Shown: piece by piece, positions 26,893 to 36,467 of the stretch
Position numbering within the stretch: position 1 is the stretch's first letter
Layout: each line of letters opens with the position of its first letter
Origin: BRH-c25 sp035627615
Lineage (GTDB): Bacteria; Bacillota; Clostridia; Lutisporales; Lutisporaceae
Assembly: GCA_035627615.1 (NCBI GenBank)
Contig: DASPLL010000087.1
Coordinates: forward strand, 116,611-180,610
Direction of reading: 5' to 3'
DNA length: 64,000 bases
The notes under the pieces: generated by a model
Seen by the model: the letters and a program-made list of their open reading frames with translations, nothing else
Told to the model about the DNA's origin: nothing
The model's database searches: none
Program-made: the position numbers and the translations under genes

Positions 26893-27417
26893 ATGGAGAT
26901 GGAGAGGCTGCTGGAAGAAAAACTTGAAGCTGAAAACCGGGTAAAGGATGGAGCCGGCTGGTTTTACTGGATAGCTGGATTATCCGTAATAAATACCCTA
27001 ATTACTTTTTTTGGAGGCAACTGGAATTTCGTAATAGGGCTGGGTATTACCCAGGTGCTCGACGCCATAGCATATGAATTTTCACTGGAAGCAGGCAATA
27101 TATTCAACTTAATAGCTGTAGCGATGGACATATTCATCGCAGGGATATTTGCTTACTTCGGCCTGCAGGCGGGAAAAAGGAAAAGATGGGCCTTCATATT
27201 GGGTATGGTGCTTTATGCCCTGGATGGGCTTTTGTTCCTGCTGGTAAGTGATTGGATGAGCATAGGCTTTCATATACTAGCATTATATTCTATATTCAAG
27301 GGGTATAGAGCAATTGGAGGGCTTCTGGGGCTTGAGGCAGAATTGGACTCAGCCAGAGTGGAATACACGGCAAAGGAGAAATCCGAAGAGCCCGGCGATG
27401 CTGATAAAATGGTGTGA
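26893..27417 (+). CDS. Integral membrane protein of unknown function
   Basis: About 174 residues. A charged N-terminus (MEMERLLEEKLEAENRVKDG) is followed by about four to five hydrophobic segments (FYWIAGLSVINTLITFFGG; IFNLIAVAMDIFIAGIFAYFGLQAG; WAFILGMVLYALDGLLFLLVS; IGFHILALYSIFKGY). The C-terminus is charged. I do not recognise a named family, although similar proteins occur in many Firmicutes. ATG 26893 follows AGGATG by 8 nt; ATG 26884 and upstream codons are possible starts but lie close to the pheT terminator. Confidence 0.65.
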   Translation: MEMERLLEEKLEAENRVKDGAGWFYWIAGLSVINTLITFFGGNWNFVIGLGITQVLDAIAYEFSLEAGNIFNLIAVAMDIFIAGIFAYFGLQAGKRKRWAFILGMVLYALDGLLFLLVSDWMSIGFHILALYSIFKGYRAIGGLLGLEAELDSARVEYTAKEKSEEPGDADKMV

Positions 27418-27465
27418 TTGCAGTAAAATAGATTTAATGAACAGGATAAATTTATGGACAGATTT

Positions 27466-27497
27466 AGCCTCACCGGTGAACCGGCGGGGTTTTGTTT
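27466..27497 (+). terminator. Rho-independent terminator
   Basis: CCGG-TGAA-CCGG forms the core hairpin, extended by CCTC/GGGG pairs with one mismatch, and is followed by TTTTGTTTTT. Its right arm closely matches that of the pheST terminator 690 nt upstream. Confidence 0.75.
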
Positions 27498-27515
27498 TTC
27501 TGTATAAACCTGAAA

Positions 27516-27544
27516 TTGTAAATGGGTATTTTTTGTGATAATAT
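27516..27544 (+). promoter_or_regulatory. Possible sigma-A promoter for the propeller/helix gene pair
   Basis: TTGTAA (27516-27521) and TAATAT (27539-27544) are 17 nt apart. An overlapping TATAAT lies at 27542-27547. The start codon is 75 nt downstream. Confidence 0.5.
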
Positions 27545-27619
27545 AATGGCAATATCTAAATAGTATATAATGGATTACAGAGTATAAATATACAAATATG
27601 GGAAAGTGAGGGGATTGGT

Positions 27620-30600
27620 ATGCTTTTTAAAAGGATTATCCTTTCTGTACTGATTTTGGCCTTAATTACTTTTTCATTTTCGGCCGAGTATTCCTTATAT
27701 GCCTCTGAATCTGTTCCGGAGCTGTCCATGAAGCTTGTGGGGCAGATCGGCGGACCGATAAAGTGTGTGGCTGTCAATGGCAGTTATGCTTATATCGGTG
27801 CAGGTTTAAGCCTTAATGCTATTGATATTTCATCCCAAAATGCTTTCAGTAAAATCGGCTCTTCAGAGGTTTTAGGAGGACTTGTGGAGGATGTGGTTGT
27901 TTCCGGTGGTATGGCATTCGTCGCTGCAGGAGAAGCTGGCGTCTATATCATGGACTTATCTGTACCGGAAAAACCGAAAATAATAGGCACATATGACACT
28001 GCAGGATTTGCAGAAAGAATAGCACTTTCCAGAGATTTTGCATATGTTGCAGATGGGCCGTCAGGTTTGTCAATTATCGATATCGCCGATGCAAAGAATC
28101 TAAAAGAGGTATGCTGCATTTACAGCCAAAACTATATATACGATGTTGTGCTGAAGGATAATCATGTATACCTTGCCGCAGCAGGAGCTGGAATTCTTGC
28201 AGCCGATATATCCGATCCCATCCATCCAAAAGCTGCCGGATACCTGGATACTCCCGGTTATGCATTTGGTATCGCTGTTTCAGGGAATACAGTCTGCATT
28301 GCCGACGGATGGGACGGGATGATCACGGCGGATATTACCAATCCCAATGAAATAAAGCAGGTTGGAAGCTATAAAACCCCAGGCTGGGCATTTGACGTAT
28401 TTATATCTGGAAATATTGCGTATGTTGCCGATGCATACAAAGGACTCCGTGCTATAGATATCACCGATAGAACAAAGCCGGTGGAAACGGGATATTACGA
28501 AGTGTCCGGAGGTGATGCCCACAGCCTTGCAGCTGAAAATGGAGTTGTTTATATTGCAGACCGGAATACAGGACTTAATGCTGTTGATATGTCCCTGCCG
28601 GGCAAAGCCGTTCTAAAGGGTCAATACAATCCTCTGGGATTTGCCGACGATGTAACGATAGAGGGGAATCATGCATATGTTGCTACAGGTACCTACGGCG
28701 GACTCTGCATTCTGGACATCTCGGATCCGGACTTACCGAAAGAAATGGGGGAATATATCACAGGTGATTCCTATACTACAGGCATTGTATCCGCAGGAAA
28801 ATTCGCATATATGATAACAAACTTGAGCAACCCCTCCGGATTATATACTGTTGAGGTATCAGACCCAGATAAGCCTGCAGGGATTGGATTCTGCGAAATA
28901 CCCGGTGCTCCCCAGGATATTGTTGTTAAAGATGGAATTGCGTATGTTGTTAATGAATGGGGGCTTTACATTATAGACATCACCGATCCCATCTCGCCTG
29001 CCAGGCTTGGCTACCTGGACTTTGCCGCCGGAGACGATGCAAAAGCCGCTCAAGCTACATGGGGAGTTGCCGTTGAAGGGCATTATGCCTATGTTACACA
29101 TTCTCAATATGGTGTAAAAATTGTTGATGTCACAGATCCCCGCAATCCTTTGATAATAAGCGAATATAAGCATGGGGCCTTCAGAAAATTGATTAGTGCC
29201 GCCATCAAGGACGGAGTTTTATATGTATCCGACCACCCTGACGTGCATGTCATCAATGTAAAAAAACCTCAAAGCCCTGTCTATACAGGTTCTTTCAAGC
29301 TCCCGGAAAAGGCTGAAAGGATTACCTGTGCAGGCAGCCTGATTCTTTCAGCAGACGGTACTTATGGAATGCAGTTACTGGATTCAGGGAAGCCTTTCAA
29401 CCAGCTGCCGGAAGCTTCCGGCAGTTCGCAGGGCTATGCCTATGGCCTTGCTGTATCGGGAAATCATATATATGTTTCTTGCGGATATGGAGGAATACAA
29501 ATATATGAAATAATGTCCGGCATTGGTCCGGATAGCCAGAAATCCACAGGAAGGACACTGGAATATCAGAAGCAGTATTCAGGAGATAAACTGGTATATG
29601 AAGAGGATATCAGAAATAAAAAGATGCAAAACAAGTTCACTTCTAAAGAAGAAGGCCCCGGTGATAAAAAGGAAATGACCGGCATTCGGGTTGACAATAC
29701 TAAACCAGTCGGAAGCGGCAAGGTATTGAATGTTACCGCTACCGGAGACAGCGGACCGGGTACGCTTCGTCAAATGCTCGAATCTGCTGAAAGCGGCGAT
29801 GTCATAACCTTTGATCCTGCAGTGTTTCCGGCACGCAAACCGGTTACTGTCTTACCAGATACCACGCTTCCGCCGCTGGAACAGGGAAATATCACAATAG
29901 ACGCCGGCAGCTCCGGTGTCATTCTTGACGGAAGCCGCAGCAAGGATGGAGGGGACGGCTTATGCATCCGCTCAGACGGAAACATTATAAAAGGTCTGCA
30001 GATAATCAACTTCAGGAGCAGCGGAATCAGCATCGAAGGCCGCAACAACATAATCGGAGGGGACAGAACAAAGGGTAATGCTCCGACCGGAGAGGGCAAT
30101 CTGATAAGCTGCAACGGTATTGGAATCGATATAAGAGGTCCGGGAGCCTTGAAAAACAAAATCATAGGAAACCTCGTCGGAACGGATGCCGGCGGTAAGG
30201 CAGTACCCGGCAAACAGAGAGACGGCATTTTAATCCACTATGGCGCTTCCCGGAATATTGTCGGTGGCAAAACAACCGGAGAAAGAAACATTGTCAGCGG
30301 AAACGAATCAACAGGAATTATCCTTGCCGATGCAGGAACAGAGTTCAATAAAATCACGGGAAACTACATAGGCACGGATATCGACGGCATTTATGCCCTC
30401 GGACAGGTGAGTGCCGGTGTTTTTATCCACTCTGGGGCAACTCGTAATACGGTAGGCGGAACAAGTCCGGAAGATAGGAACGTCATCAGCGGAAACAAAC
30501 GTGCCGAGGTCTCAATTATGTCCGGAGCAAATAATAATGAGGTCACAGGCAATTATCTTGGTATTGATGCAGCAGGCAAAAACCCTATAGGCCCGTCTGT

Positions 30601-31471
30601 CATGGGATTATCCATAGAATGCGGAGGTATAGGCAATACCATAAGTAAAAATGTAATAAACGGAGGTATAATGATCTCCGACGCGAGAAGCAATTTTAAC
30701 AGGGTAACCGGTAATTTCGTAGGTACAACTGAAGACGGTTCAATTGTCTTTAATACTCCCAAGGATGGAGTGTCTTTGAATGCATCACTGAATGCAGTGG
30801 GCGGAAGCGGGAAGGATGAAGGGAATGTCATATACGGTAACAACGGCTGCGGTATAAGTGTCGGCTTTACTGAAACGATAGATAACATAATCCTTGGCAA
30901 CCTGATCGGTATAAGCAGGGATGGTAAAGCTGTACAGGGTAATGCTTCGGACGGGATTTGGCTAAAGGAGGGAGCAAGCCATACAATAATCGGAGGAGCA
31001 ACCGCCTCTGAAATGAATATCATAGGAGGTAATAAAAATGGTATTAAACTGGGGTCAGGAGTCAAAAACAGCTTCATAATAGGAAACTGCATAGGAACGG
31101 ACGAAAGCTATAAAGCGGTGTTTGCCAACAGTGGTGACGGTATACAAATTGAAGGAAGCGATAATAATCTTGTACGTGACAATTACATAGGCCATAACAA
31201 CAACTCTCAGATAACAATCAAATCAGGCAGCAGCAACAGGCTGTACCGCAACAGGATTGACGGAAATCCGGGAGGCAAAGGCAAAGATACGGACAACGGC
31301 AGCGGCAGCCTGTGGGATAACGGCAAGGAAGGAAATTACTGGAGTGGATACAAAGGCAAGGATACAAATAAGGATGGTATAGGGGATATGCCGTATAAAA
31401 TAGATAGTAAAGGTGTAGACAGGTATCCACTAATGACAGCACCGGCTTTACCATCGCAGAAGCATGAATAG
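27620..31471 (+). CDS. Giant secreted LVIVD beta-propeller plus right-handed beta-helix protein (copy 1)
   Basis: 1283 residues. A signal peptide (ILSVLILALITFSFSAEYSL) is followed by about twelve LVIVD-type repeats to about residue 640, each of the form AYVADGPSGLSIIDIADAKN. A linker of about 70 charged residues leads to a second module from about 700 that opens with VTATGDSGPGTLRQML and VITFDPAVFP. It continues as parallel beta-helix coils rich in NIIGG, GNYIGTD and NVISGN motifs. The C-terminus reads NYWSGYKGKDTNKDGIGDMP, as in NosD-like proteins. No LPXTG, dockerin or S-layer domain was seen, so it is probably released. The function, possibly carbohydrate or surface binding, is inferred. 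The next gene is a paralog 52 nt downstream. Confidence 0.85.
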   Translation: MLFKRIILSVLILALITFSFSAEYSLYASESVPELSMKLVGQIGGPIKCVAVNGSYAYIGAGLSLNAIDISSQNAFSKIGSSEVLGGLVEDVVVSGGMAFVAAGEAGVYIMDLSVPEKPKIIGTYDTAGFAERIALSRDFAYVADGPSGLSIIDIADAKNLKEVCCIYSQNYIYDVVLKDNHVYLAAAGAGILAADISDPIHPKAAGYLDTPGYAFGIAVSGNTVCIADGWDGMITADITNPNEIKQVGSYKTPGWAFDVFISGNIAYVADAYKGLRAIDITDRTKPVETGYYEVSGGDAHSLAAENGVVYIADRNTGLNAVDMSLPGKAVLKGQYNPLGFADDVTIEGNHAYVATGTYGGLCILDISDPDLPKEMGEYITGDSYTTGIVSAGKFAYMITNLSNPSGLYTVEVSDPDKPAGIGFCEIPGAPQDIVVKDGIAYVVNEWGLYIIDITDPISPARLGYLDFAAGDDAKAAQATWGVAVEGHYAYVTHSQYGVKIVDVTDPRNPLIISEYKHGAFRKLISAAIKDGVLYVSDHPDVHVINVKKPQSPVYTGSFKLPEKAERITCAGSLILSADGTYGMQLLDSGKPFNQLPEASGSSQGYAYGLAVSGNHIYVSCGYGGIQIYEIMSGIGPDSQKSTGRTLEYQKQYSGDKLVYEEDIRNKKMQNKFTSKEEGPGDKKEMTGIRVDNTKPVGSGKVLNVTATGDSGPGTLRQMLESAESGDVITFDPAVFPARKPVTVLPDTTLPPLEQGNITIDAGSSGVILDGSRSKDGGDGLCIRSDGNIIKGLQIINFRSSGISIEGRNNIIGGDRTKGNAPTGEGNLISCNGIGIDIRGPGALKNKIIGNLVGTDAGGKAVPGKQRDGILIHYGASRNIVGGKTTGERNIVSGNESTGIILADAGTEFNKITGNYIGTDIDGIYALGQVSAGVFIHSGATRNTVGGTSPEDRNVISGNKRAEVSIMSGANNNEVTGNYLGIDAAGKNPIGPSVMGLSIECGGIGNTISKNVINGGIMISDARSNFNRVTGNFVGTTEDGSIVFNTPKDGVSLNASLNAVGGSGKDEGNVIYGNNGCGISVGFTETIDNIILGNLIGISRDGKAVQGNASDGIWLKEGASHTIIGGATASEMNIIGGNKNGIKLGSGVKNSFIIGNCIGTDESYKAVFANSGDGIQIEGSDNNLVRDNYIGHNNNSQITIKSGSSNRLYRNRIDGNPGGKGKDTDNGSGSLWDNGKEGNYWSGYKGKDTNKDGIGDMPYKIDSKGVDRYPLMTAPALPSQKHE

Positions 31472-31523
31472 GGTACTGGTAATGAATATCCGGTAATTTA
31501 TAGATGAAGGAGCGGTGTGGGAA

Positions 31524-34500
31524 ATGTTAGTCAGTACAAAAAAATCCCGTGTCATTTTTATCCTATGTGTGACTTTGTTGATTTTTAGTATGGTGTTTCC
31601 CGGTGTAAGCCCTGAAGCAGGTAATGCCGGTTCATACAGCGTGTTTGCAGCAGATATTAGTGGTGAAACTCAGGAAAAATCAGATCTGAAGCTGACAGGC
31701 CAGATAGGCGGGTCTACCAGGTGTGTGGCTGTCCATGGCATCTTTGCATATGTTGGCGTCGGTCTGCGTCTGGTTATTATGGATATCTCTGATCCTGCCA
31801 AACTGCTGGAGATAGGGGCTGTAGGACCTCTGGACTGTTATGCGGAGGATATCTCTGTAGAGGGGAATATGGCGTATATAGCCGCGGGCGAAGCAGGACT
31901 ATATGCAGTTGAGATCTCAGAGCCTTCTCATCCGAGAATCCTCGGACACTACGACTCCATGGGTTATGCCGAAGGAGTGGCGTTGGACGGCGAGTATGCC
32001 TACCTTGCTGATGGCCCGGGAGGTTTGAGAATTATTGATATTTCAGACCCATCGAACATGAGGGAGGCCGGATCGGCATTCAGCTCAAATTATGCTTTTG
32101 ACTCTGCAGTTCAGGGCAATTATGTATATATCGCAGCAGCAGGAGACGGGATAATGGCAGCTAAGCTTTCAGATCCGGCAAGGCCAATAGAAGCAGGTAC
32201 TTGTGATACACCCGGCTATGCCTGTGAAATTATTGTTTCGGGTAATACCGCTTACCTCGCAGATGGTTGGGAAGGGCTCCGCGTGATAGACATATCAGAC
32301 GGCAGCAGTCTGAAGGAGGTCGGTAGCTGCAAGACTTCCGGATGGGCTTATGACCTGGTTTTGACGGGGAATACGGTTTTTGTTGCAGACACTTTTTGCG
32401 GTGTCAGGGTGATGGATGTCTCAAACAGGTCAGTGCCTTTGAAGGTTGGAGGACTTGATATAACGAAAGGGCATGTAGGGAGTCTGGCAGTATGCGGGAA
32501 TATGGTTTATGCAGCCGATTACAACAATGGATTACATTTTATTGATATTTCAAAGCCTCTGGAGCCAAAAGCATTGGGATTGTATAAACCGATAAGTATT
32601 ATTAACGATGTAGCTGTAAAATCAGGCTTTGCTTTTGCTGCAACAGGAAATTCACCTGCTATGAGGATCATAGATGTAAGTGATGCGGGAAATCCTCATG
32701 AAATCGCGTCATATGATAATGATTCAGGAATCGCCCTGGCTGTTGCCATAGATAGGAATATCCTATGCATAAACGGCGTGAAGGACGGCAAGGAAGCTCT
32801 TCATGCGGTAGATATATCGGATCCCTTTGCCCCAAGACGGATAGCTTCATGGAAGCTGTCAGGCCCTCCCCATTATCTGGCTGCAGAAAAAGGAATTGCA
32901 TGCGTATCTACGGAGTTTAGTCTGGAAACCTTTGATGTTTTTGATACAAATTATGATAAGCAGCCCGGAATTTATGATTTCACAGGCGGACTTGGGCGGG
33001 CGGCAGGCATGGATGCGGCTAATGGGGTAGCCATGTCGGGCAATTTATGCCTGATATGTCATAATAAAAATGGTTTGATGATATTCGATATCTCAAATGC
33101 GGCTAAACCTTCTTTTATTTCAAGCTTAAGGTCTTCCGGGATAAAAAAGCCCATGTCTGTAGCTGTAGCGGGCAATTATGCGTTTATCGGCGATCATGGA
33201 CGAATGGTGGTGGCAGATATATCAGAGCCTGAAAATCCAAGGGAGGTATCGGTGCTACCAATTCCCGGTGTGGGAGAAAGGATGGCTCTTGAAGACGGTA
33301 TCCTGTATATGGCATGTGGTAATGCAGGTCTTCAGGTTATCGACATACATGACCCTCTCAAACCGTATGTCATAGAATCCTTTGGACTGACGGGACGCGC
33401 TCTTGGGGTGGCTTTGGATAAGGATCACATATATGTAGCGGCAGGACAGGGAGGGATGTATATCTTCAACAGGCTGTGGAAATCAAAGGCGGCCAGGTCT
33501 GAGGATGAACTGGCACAAGCCGGCAAGGGAACCGGAGGCACTCATACATTAAGTATTCAGGCAATTATGGCCTTTACGGAGAAGTCTGCTGCAATTACAG
33601 GCAGCGATTTAACGGACCGGGCATTTGCAAGGGGTCAGGTATATACTGTCAAAAGCAATGCCGATAGTGGAAACGGCACCTTCAGGCGGGCGCTGGAAAG
33701 CTCTTCCACGAGAGATACCATCCTATTCGATCCTGCGGTATTCCCAACCGGGAACCCTGCCGCTATCAAAGTCATTAGTCCCCTTCCATATCTGGATAAA
33801 GGCAGGCTTACCATTGATGCAAGCAATGCCGGGGTGATACTGGATGGAAGCGCTGCGCCGAAGGGAACACACGGACTGGTGATCACATCTGATTACAATG
33901 TTATAAAGGGCCTTCAGGTAATTCACTTTACAGGCGCCGGCATCGGCATAGCCGGCGGGTCCTTCAATACAATAGGTGGAAACCGGATGAGCGGAAAGGG
34001 TCCCATTGGTGAAGGAAACGTTGTAAGCGGGAATACAATGGTTGGCGTGGGAATAGCTGATTGTATAGCCCATATAGCATCAGATGCCGATATGGGGGAC
34101 TCTGCCCAGAATTGCAGCAATAACAGGGTTATCGGCAATTATATTGGGACTGATGTGACAGGCACAGTCATAAAGGACAGGCAAGGTACGGGCATATGGA
34201 TATGCGGCGGAGAAACGGCAGGTAATATGATCGGCGGTCTGTCCGCAGGTGAAAGGAATATAATATGCGGAAATACCAGGGCCGGTCTGACATTGATAGG
34301 GAATACCTCCCGTAATACTATATCCGGTAACTTCATAGGTCTCGATTCCTCAGGAAGCAAGCCACTGGGAAATGAAACGGACGGAATATCCATAGAGGGT
34401 GGAGCGAATAACCGCATTGAGAAAAATGTAATAAGCGGAAACGGGCAAATAGGGATACTGATAGGGGATGTAGGAGCTTTCGGCAACGAAATCACCGGAA

Positions 34501-35249
34501 ATCTCATAGGTACCGATGCTGCCGGTAATTTTGCTGTAGGAAATGGCACAGATGGAATTGCCGTGAACGAATCCTTCAACAGGATAGGTGGTTCTTCCCC
34601 TGAAGAGCGGAATATTATAAGCGGAAATGGGCAAAACGGTATCAAGATCGGATGGATAAGTACCACTGATATTATAATTACAGGGAATTATATCGGAACG
34701 GATGTGACAGGCAGCAAGCCTGTAGGCAACAGCTCCAACGGAATAACGATAACTGAAGGTACCCGCCATGCCTTTATCGGTGGAAACGGCAGGGGTGAGT
34801 GCAATTTAATCGGCGGGAACTCCGAAGCAGGCATAAGGATAGAGGGTATGGGTACAGATAATAATTTGATAGCAGGCAACCGTATAGGAGCAGGCATTGG
34901 CAGCGGCGCCGCGCTTCCGAATAACAAGGACGGTATCCTGATTGAAGGGGGACGGTCGAATCATATACGGAGCAATAGGATAGCATACAATAAGAATGCA
35001 GGTATGGAAATCCGTTCCGGAAGCAGCAACATGAGCTATAACAACAGCTTTATCAATAATGAGAAAAGCTCGGATAACGGCGGCAACCTGTGGGATAACG
35101 GTAAGGCAGGTAATTACTGGAGTGAATATAAAGGCAAGGATGCGAACAAGGACGGTATAGGTGATACTCCACATAAAATATACAATAATGGTATAGACCG
35201 GTATCCGCTTATGACAGCGCCGGTTTTATCAAACTGGCAGTACAAATAG
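31524..35249 (+). CDS. Giant secreted LVIVD beta-propeller plus right-handed beta-helix protein (copy 2)
   Basis: 1241 residues with the same architecture as the preceding gene: signal peptide (SRVIFILCVTLLIFSMVFPG), LVIVD repeats to about residue 650, and a linker. A beta-helix module then opens with SNADSGNGTFRRALESS and ILFDPAVFP, and the C-terminus contains NYWSEYKGKDANKDGIGDTP. Matching landmarks along the whole length show a tandem duplication that has since diverged. ATG 31524 follows GAAGGAG by 11 nt; GTG 31515 is too close to it. The two genes are probably co-transcribed, and a strong terminator ends the unit. No enzyme active site is recognisable. Confidence 0.85.
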   Translation: MLVSTKKSRVIFILCVTLLIFSMVFPGVSPEAGNAGSYSVFAADISGETQEKSDLKLTGQIGGSTRCVAVHGIFAYVGVGLRLVIMDISDPAKLLEIGAVGPLDCYAEDISVEGNMAYIAAGEAGLYAVEISEPSHPRILGHYDSMGYAEGVALDGEYAYLADGPGGLRIIDISDPSNMREAGSAFSSNYAFDSAVQGNYVYIAAAGDGIMAAKLSDPARPIEAGTCDTPGYACEIIVSGNTAYLADGWEGLRVIDISDGSSLKEVGSCKTSGWAYDLVLTGNTVFVADTFCGVRVMDVSNRSVPLKVGGLDITKGHVGSLAVCGNMVYAADYNNGLHFIDISKPLEPKALGLYKPISIINDVAVKSGFAFAATGNSPAMRIIDVSDAGNPHEIASYDNDSGIALAVAIDRNILCINGVKDGKEALHAVDISDPFAPRRIASWKLSGPPHYLAAEKGIACVSTEFSLETFDVFDTNYDKQPGIYDFTGGLGRAAGMDAANGVAMSGNLCLICHNKNGLMIFDISNAAKPSFISSLRSSGIKKPMSVAVAGNYAFIGDHGRMVVADISEPENPREVSVLPIPGVGERMALEDGILYMACGNAGLQVIDIHDPLKPYVIESFGLTGRALGVALDKDHIYVAAGQGGMYIFNRLWKSKAARSEDELAQAGKGTGGTHTLSIQAIMAFTEKSAAITGSDLTDRAFARGQVYTVKSNADSGNGTFRRALESSSTRDTILFDPAVFPTGNPAAIKVISPLPYLDKGRLTIDASNAGVILDGSAAPKGTHGLVITSDYNVIKGLQVIHFTGAGIGIAGGSFNTIGGNRMSGKGPIGEGNVVSGNTMVGVGIADCIAHIASDADMGDSAQNCSNNRVIGNYIGTDVTGTVIKDRQGTGIWICGGETAGNMIGGLSAGERNIICGNTRAGLTLIGNTSRNTISGNFIGLDSSGSKPLGNETDGISIEGGANNRIEKNVISGNGQIGILIGDVGAFGNEITGNLIGTDAAGNFAVGNGTDGIAVNESFNRIGGSSPEERNIISGNGQNGIKIGWISTTDIIITGNYIGTDVTGSKPVGNSSNGITITEGTRHAFIGGNGRGECNLIGGNSEAGIRIEGMGTDNNLIAGNRIGAGIGSGAALPNNKDGILIEGGRSNHIRSNRIAYNKNAGMEIRSGSSNMSYNNSFINNEKSSDNGGNLWDNGKAGNYWSEYKGKDANKDGIGDTPHKIYNNGIDRYPLMTAPVLSNWQYK

Positions 35250-35290
35250 AGCATTGATTGCAGGAATATGTGTCAACAGAATAGAACTTT

Positions 35291-35318
35291 AATAACAGGC
35301 TGCGGCCTGTTATTTTTG
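35291..35318 (+). terminator. Terminator after the propeller/helix pair
   Basis: AATAACAGGC (35291-35300) and GCCTGTTATT (35305-35314) form a perfect 10-bp stem with a TGCG loop, followed by TTT. Confidence 0.9.
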
Positions 35319-35373
35319 TGTTTGATTTCACGGATATTTCATTAAATGTTCATAAAATATTCACAATTATCCG

Positions 35374-35401
35374 TTGAAAGTTCAATATTTTCTGATAATA
35401 T
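35374..35401 (+). promoter_or_regulatory. Possible promoter of the transporter operon
   Basis: TTGAAA (35374-35379) and TAATAT (35396-35401) are 16 nt apart, 74 nt before the first start codon. Confidence 0.45.
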
Positions 35402-35474
35402 GGACATAGCAAAGAATGACTTTTTGTACATAATTTTACTTTATTTGTTGTTGCAGAAGGCGGGGTGGATCAGC

Positions 35475-36467
35475 TTGAGCAAGATAATAGAAGTGAGGGA
35501 TCTGGTGAAGCATTTTGAGATCACTTCAACCAGGGGCCTGCATAAAAGCTATGTTAAGGCTGTAGACGGCGTATCCTTTGACATTCATGAAGGGGAGACC
35601 CTTGGGCTTGTTGGTGAGAGCGGCTGCGGCAAGTCTACCACGGGCAGGCTTATTTTAAGGCTTATAAAGCCTACTTCAGGGGAGATATATCTGGAGGGCA
35701 GGAATATCAACGATATATCCCAAAAGGAACTGAGAGGCATCAGGAAGGATATTCAGGTGGTTTTCCAGAATCCGTATTCTGCTCTGGATCCCAAGATGAC
35801 AATTGAAGATATACTTTCCGAGCCTTTAAGTATACATAAAATTGTATTCAAGTACAATTACGATAAGGAAGTAAGGAGGCTCCTGGAGCTTGTAGGCTTA
35901 AGCTACAAGGACGCTAAGAAATTCCCTCATGAATTCAGCGGCGGACAGCGCCAGAGGATAGGGATAGCGAGGGCTATTGCCGCGAGACCCAAGTTCATAA
36001 TATGTGACGAGCCTGTTTCAGCCCTGGATGTATCAGTTCAATCACAGATACTCAATCTTCTGGATGATCTCCAGAAAGAGCTTAAGGTATCCTATCTTTT
36101 CATAGCTCATGGGCTAAATGTCATAAGACACGTTTCCAACAGGGTAGGAGTTATGTATCTTGGCAAGATAGTTGAAATAGGTACAGTAGAGGAAATATTC
36201 AACACACCTGTGCATCCTTATACAAAGGCCCTGCTGTCCTCTGCTCCGGTTCCCGATCCCTTCAGCCAGAGGGAGAAGGAGGTATTGAAGGGGGAGATCC
36301 CGAGTCCTGTATCGACCCCTTCCGGCTGCAGCTTTCATACAAGGTGCAGGTATGCCATGGGGATATGCAGTGAGAAAAAACCGTTTCTGCAGAGCATTAA
36401 TGAAAATCACAGAGTGTCATGCCATTTGCTGGATCTGGACAGCAGCTTCAAGGAGGAGATAACTTGA
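35475..36467 (+). CDS. Oligopeptide/dipeptide ABC transporter ATP-binding protein (OppF/DppF type)
   Basis: 330 residues. Walker A is GESGCGKST, the signature is FSGGQRQR, Walker B is FIICDEPVSALD and the H-loop is FIAHGLN. The C-terminal extension has the cysteine pattern GCSFHTRCRYAMGIC, typical of OppD/OppF subunits. It should hydrolyse ATP to drive peptide-type transport at the inner face of the membrane. The start is TTG 35475 after GGGGTGG; the ORF is open upstream for 43 codons without a ribosome site. It begins a seven-gene operon, and its stop overlaps the TTG of the next gene. Confidence 0.9.
   Translation: MSKIIEVRDLVKHFEITSTRGLHKSYVKAVDGVSFDIHEGETLGLVGESGCGKSTTGRLILRLIKPTSGEIYLEGRNINDISQKELRGIRKDIQVVFQNPYSALDPKMTIEDILSEPLSIHKIVFKYNYDKEVRRLLELVGLSYKDAKKFPHEFSGGQRQRIGIARAIAARPKFIICDEPVSALDVSVQSQILNLLDDLQKELKVSYLFIAHGLNVIRHVSNRVGVMYLGKIVEIGTVEEIFNTPVHPYTKALLSSAPVPDPFSQREKEVLKGEIPSPVSTPSGCSFHTRCRYAMGICSEKKPFLQSINENHRVSCHLLDLDSSFKEEIT

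Noticed and set aside
29770..35000. Repeated DNA in this stretch as a possible tandem-repeat or CRISPR locus
   Set aside because: The repeats are degenerate and in frame, and they encode beta-helix coils. There are no identical repeats with unique spacers.
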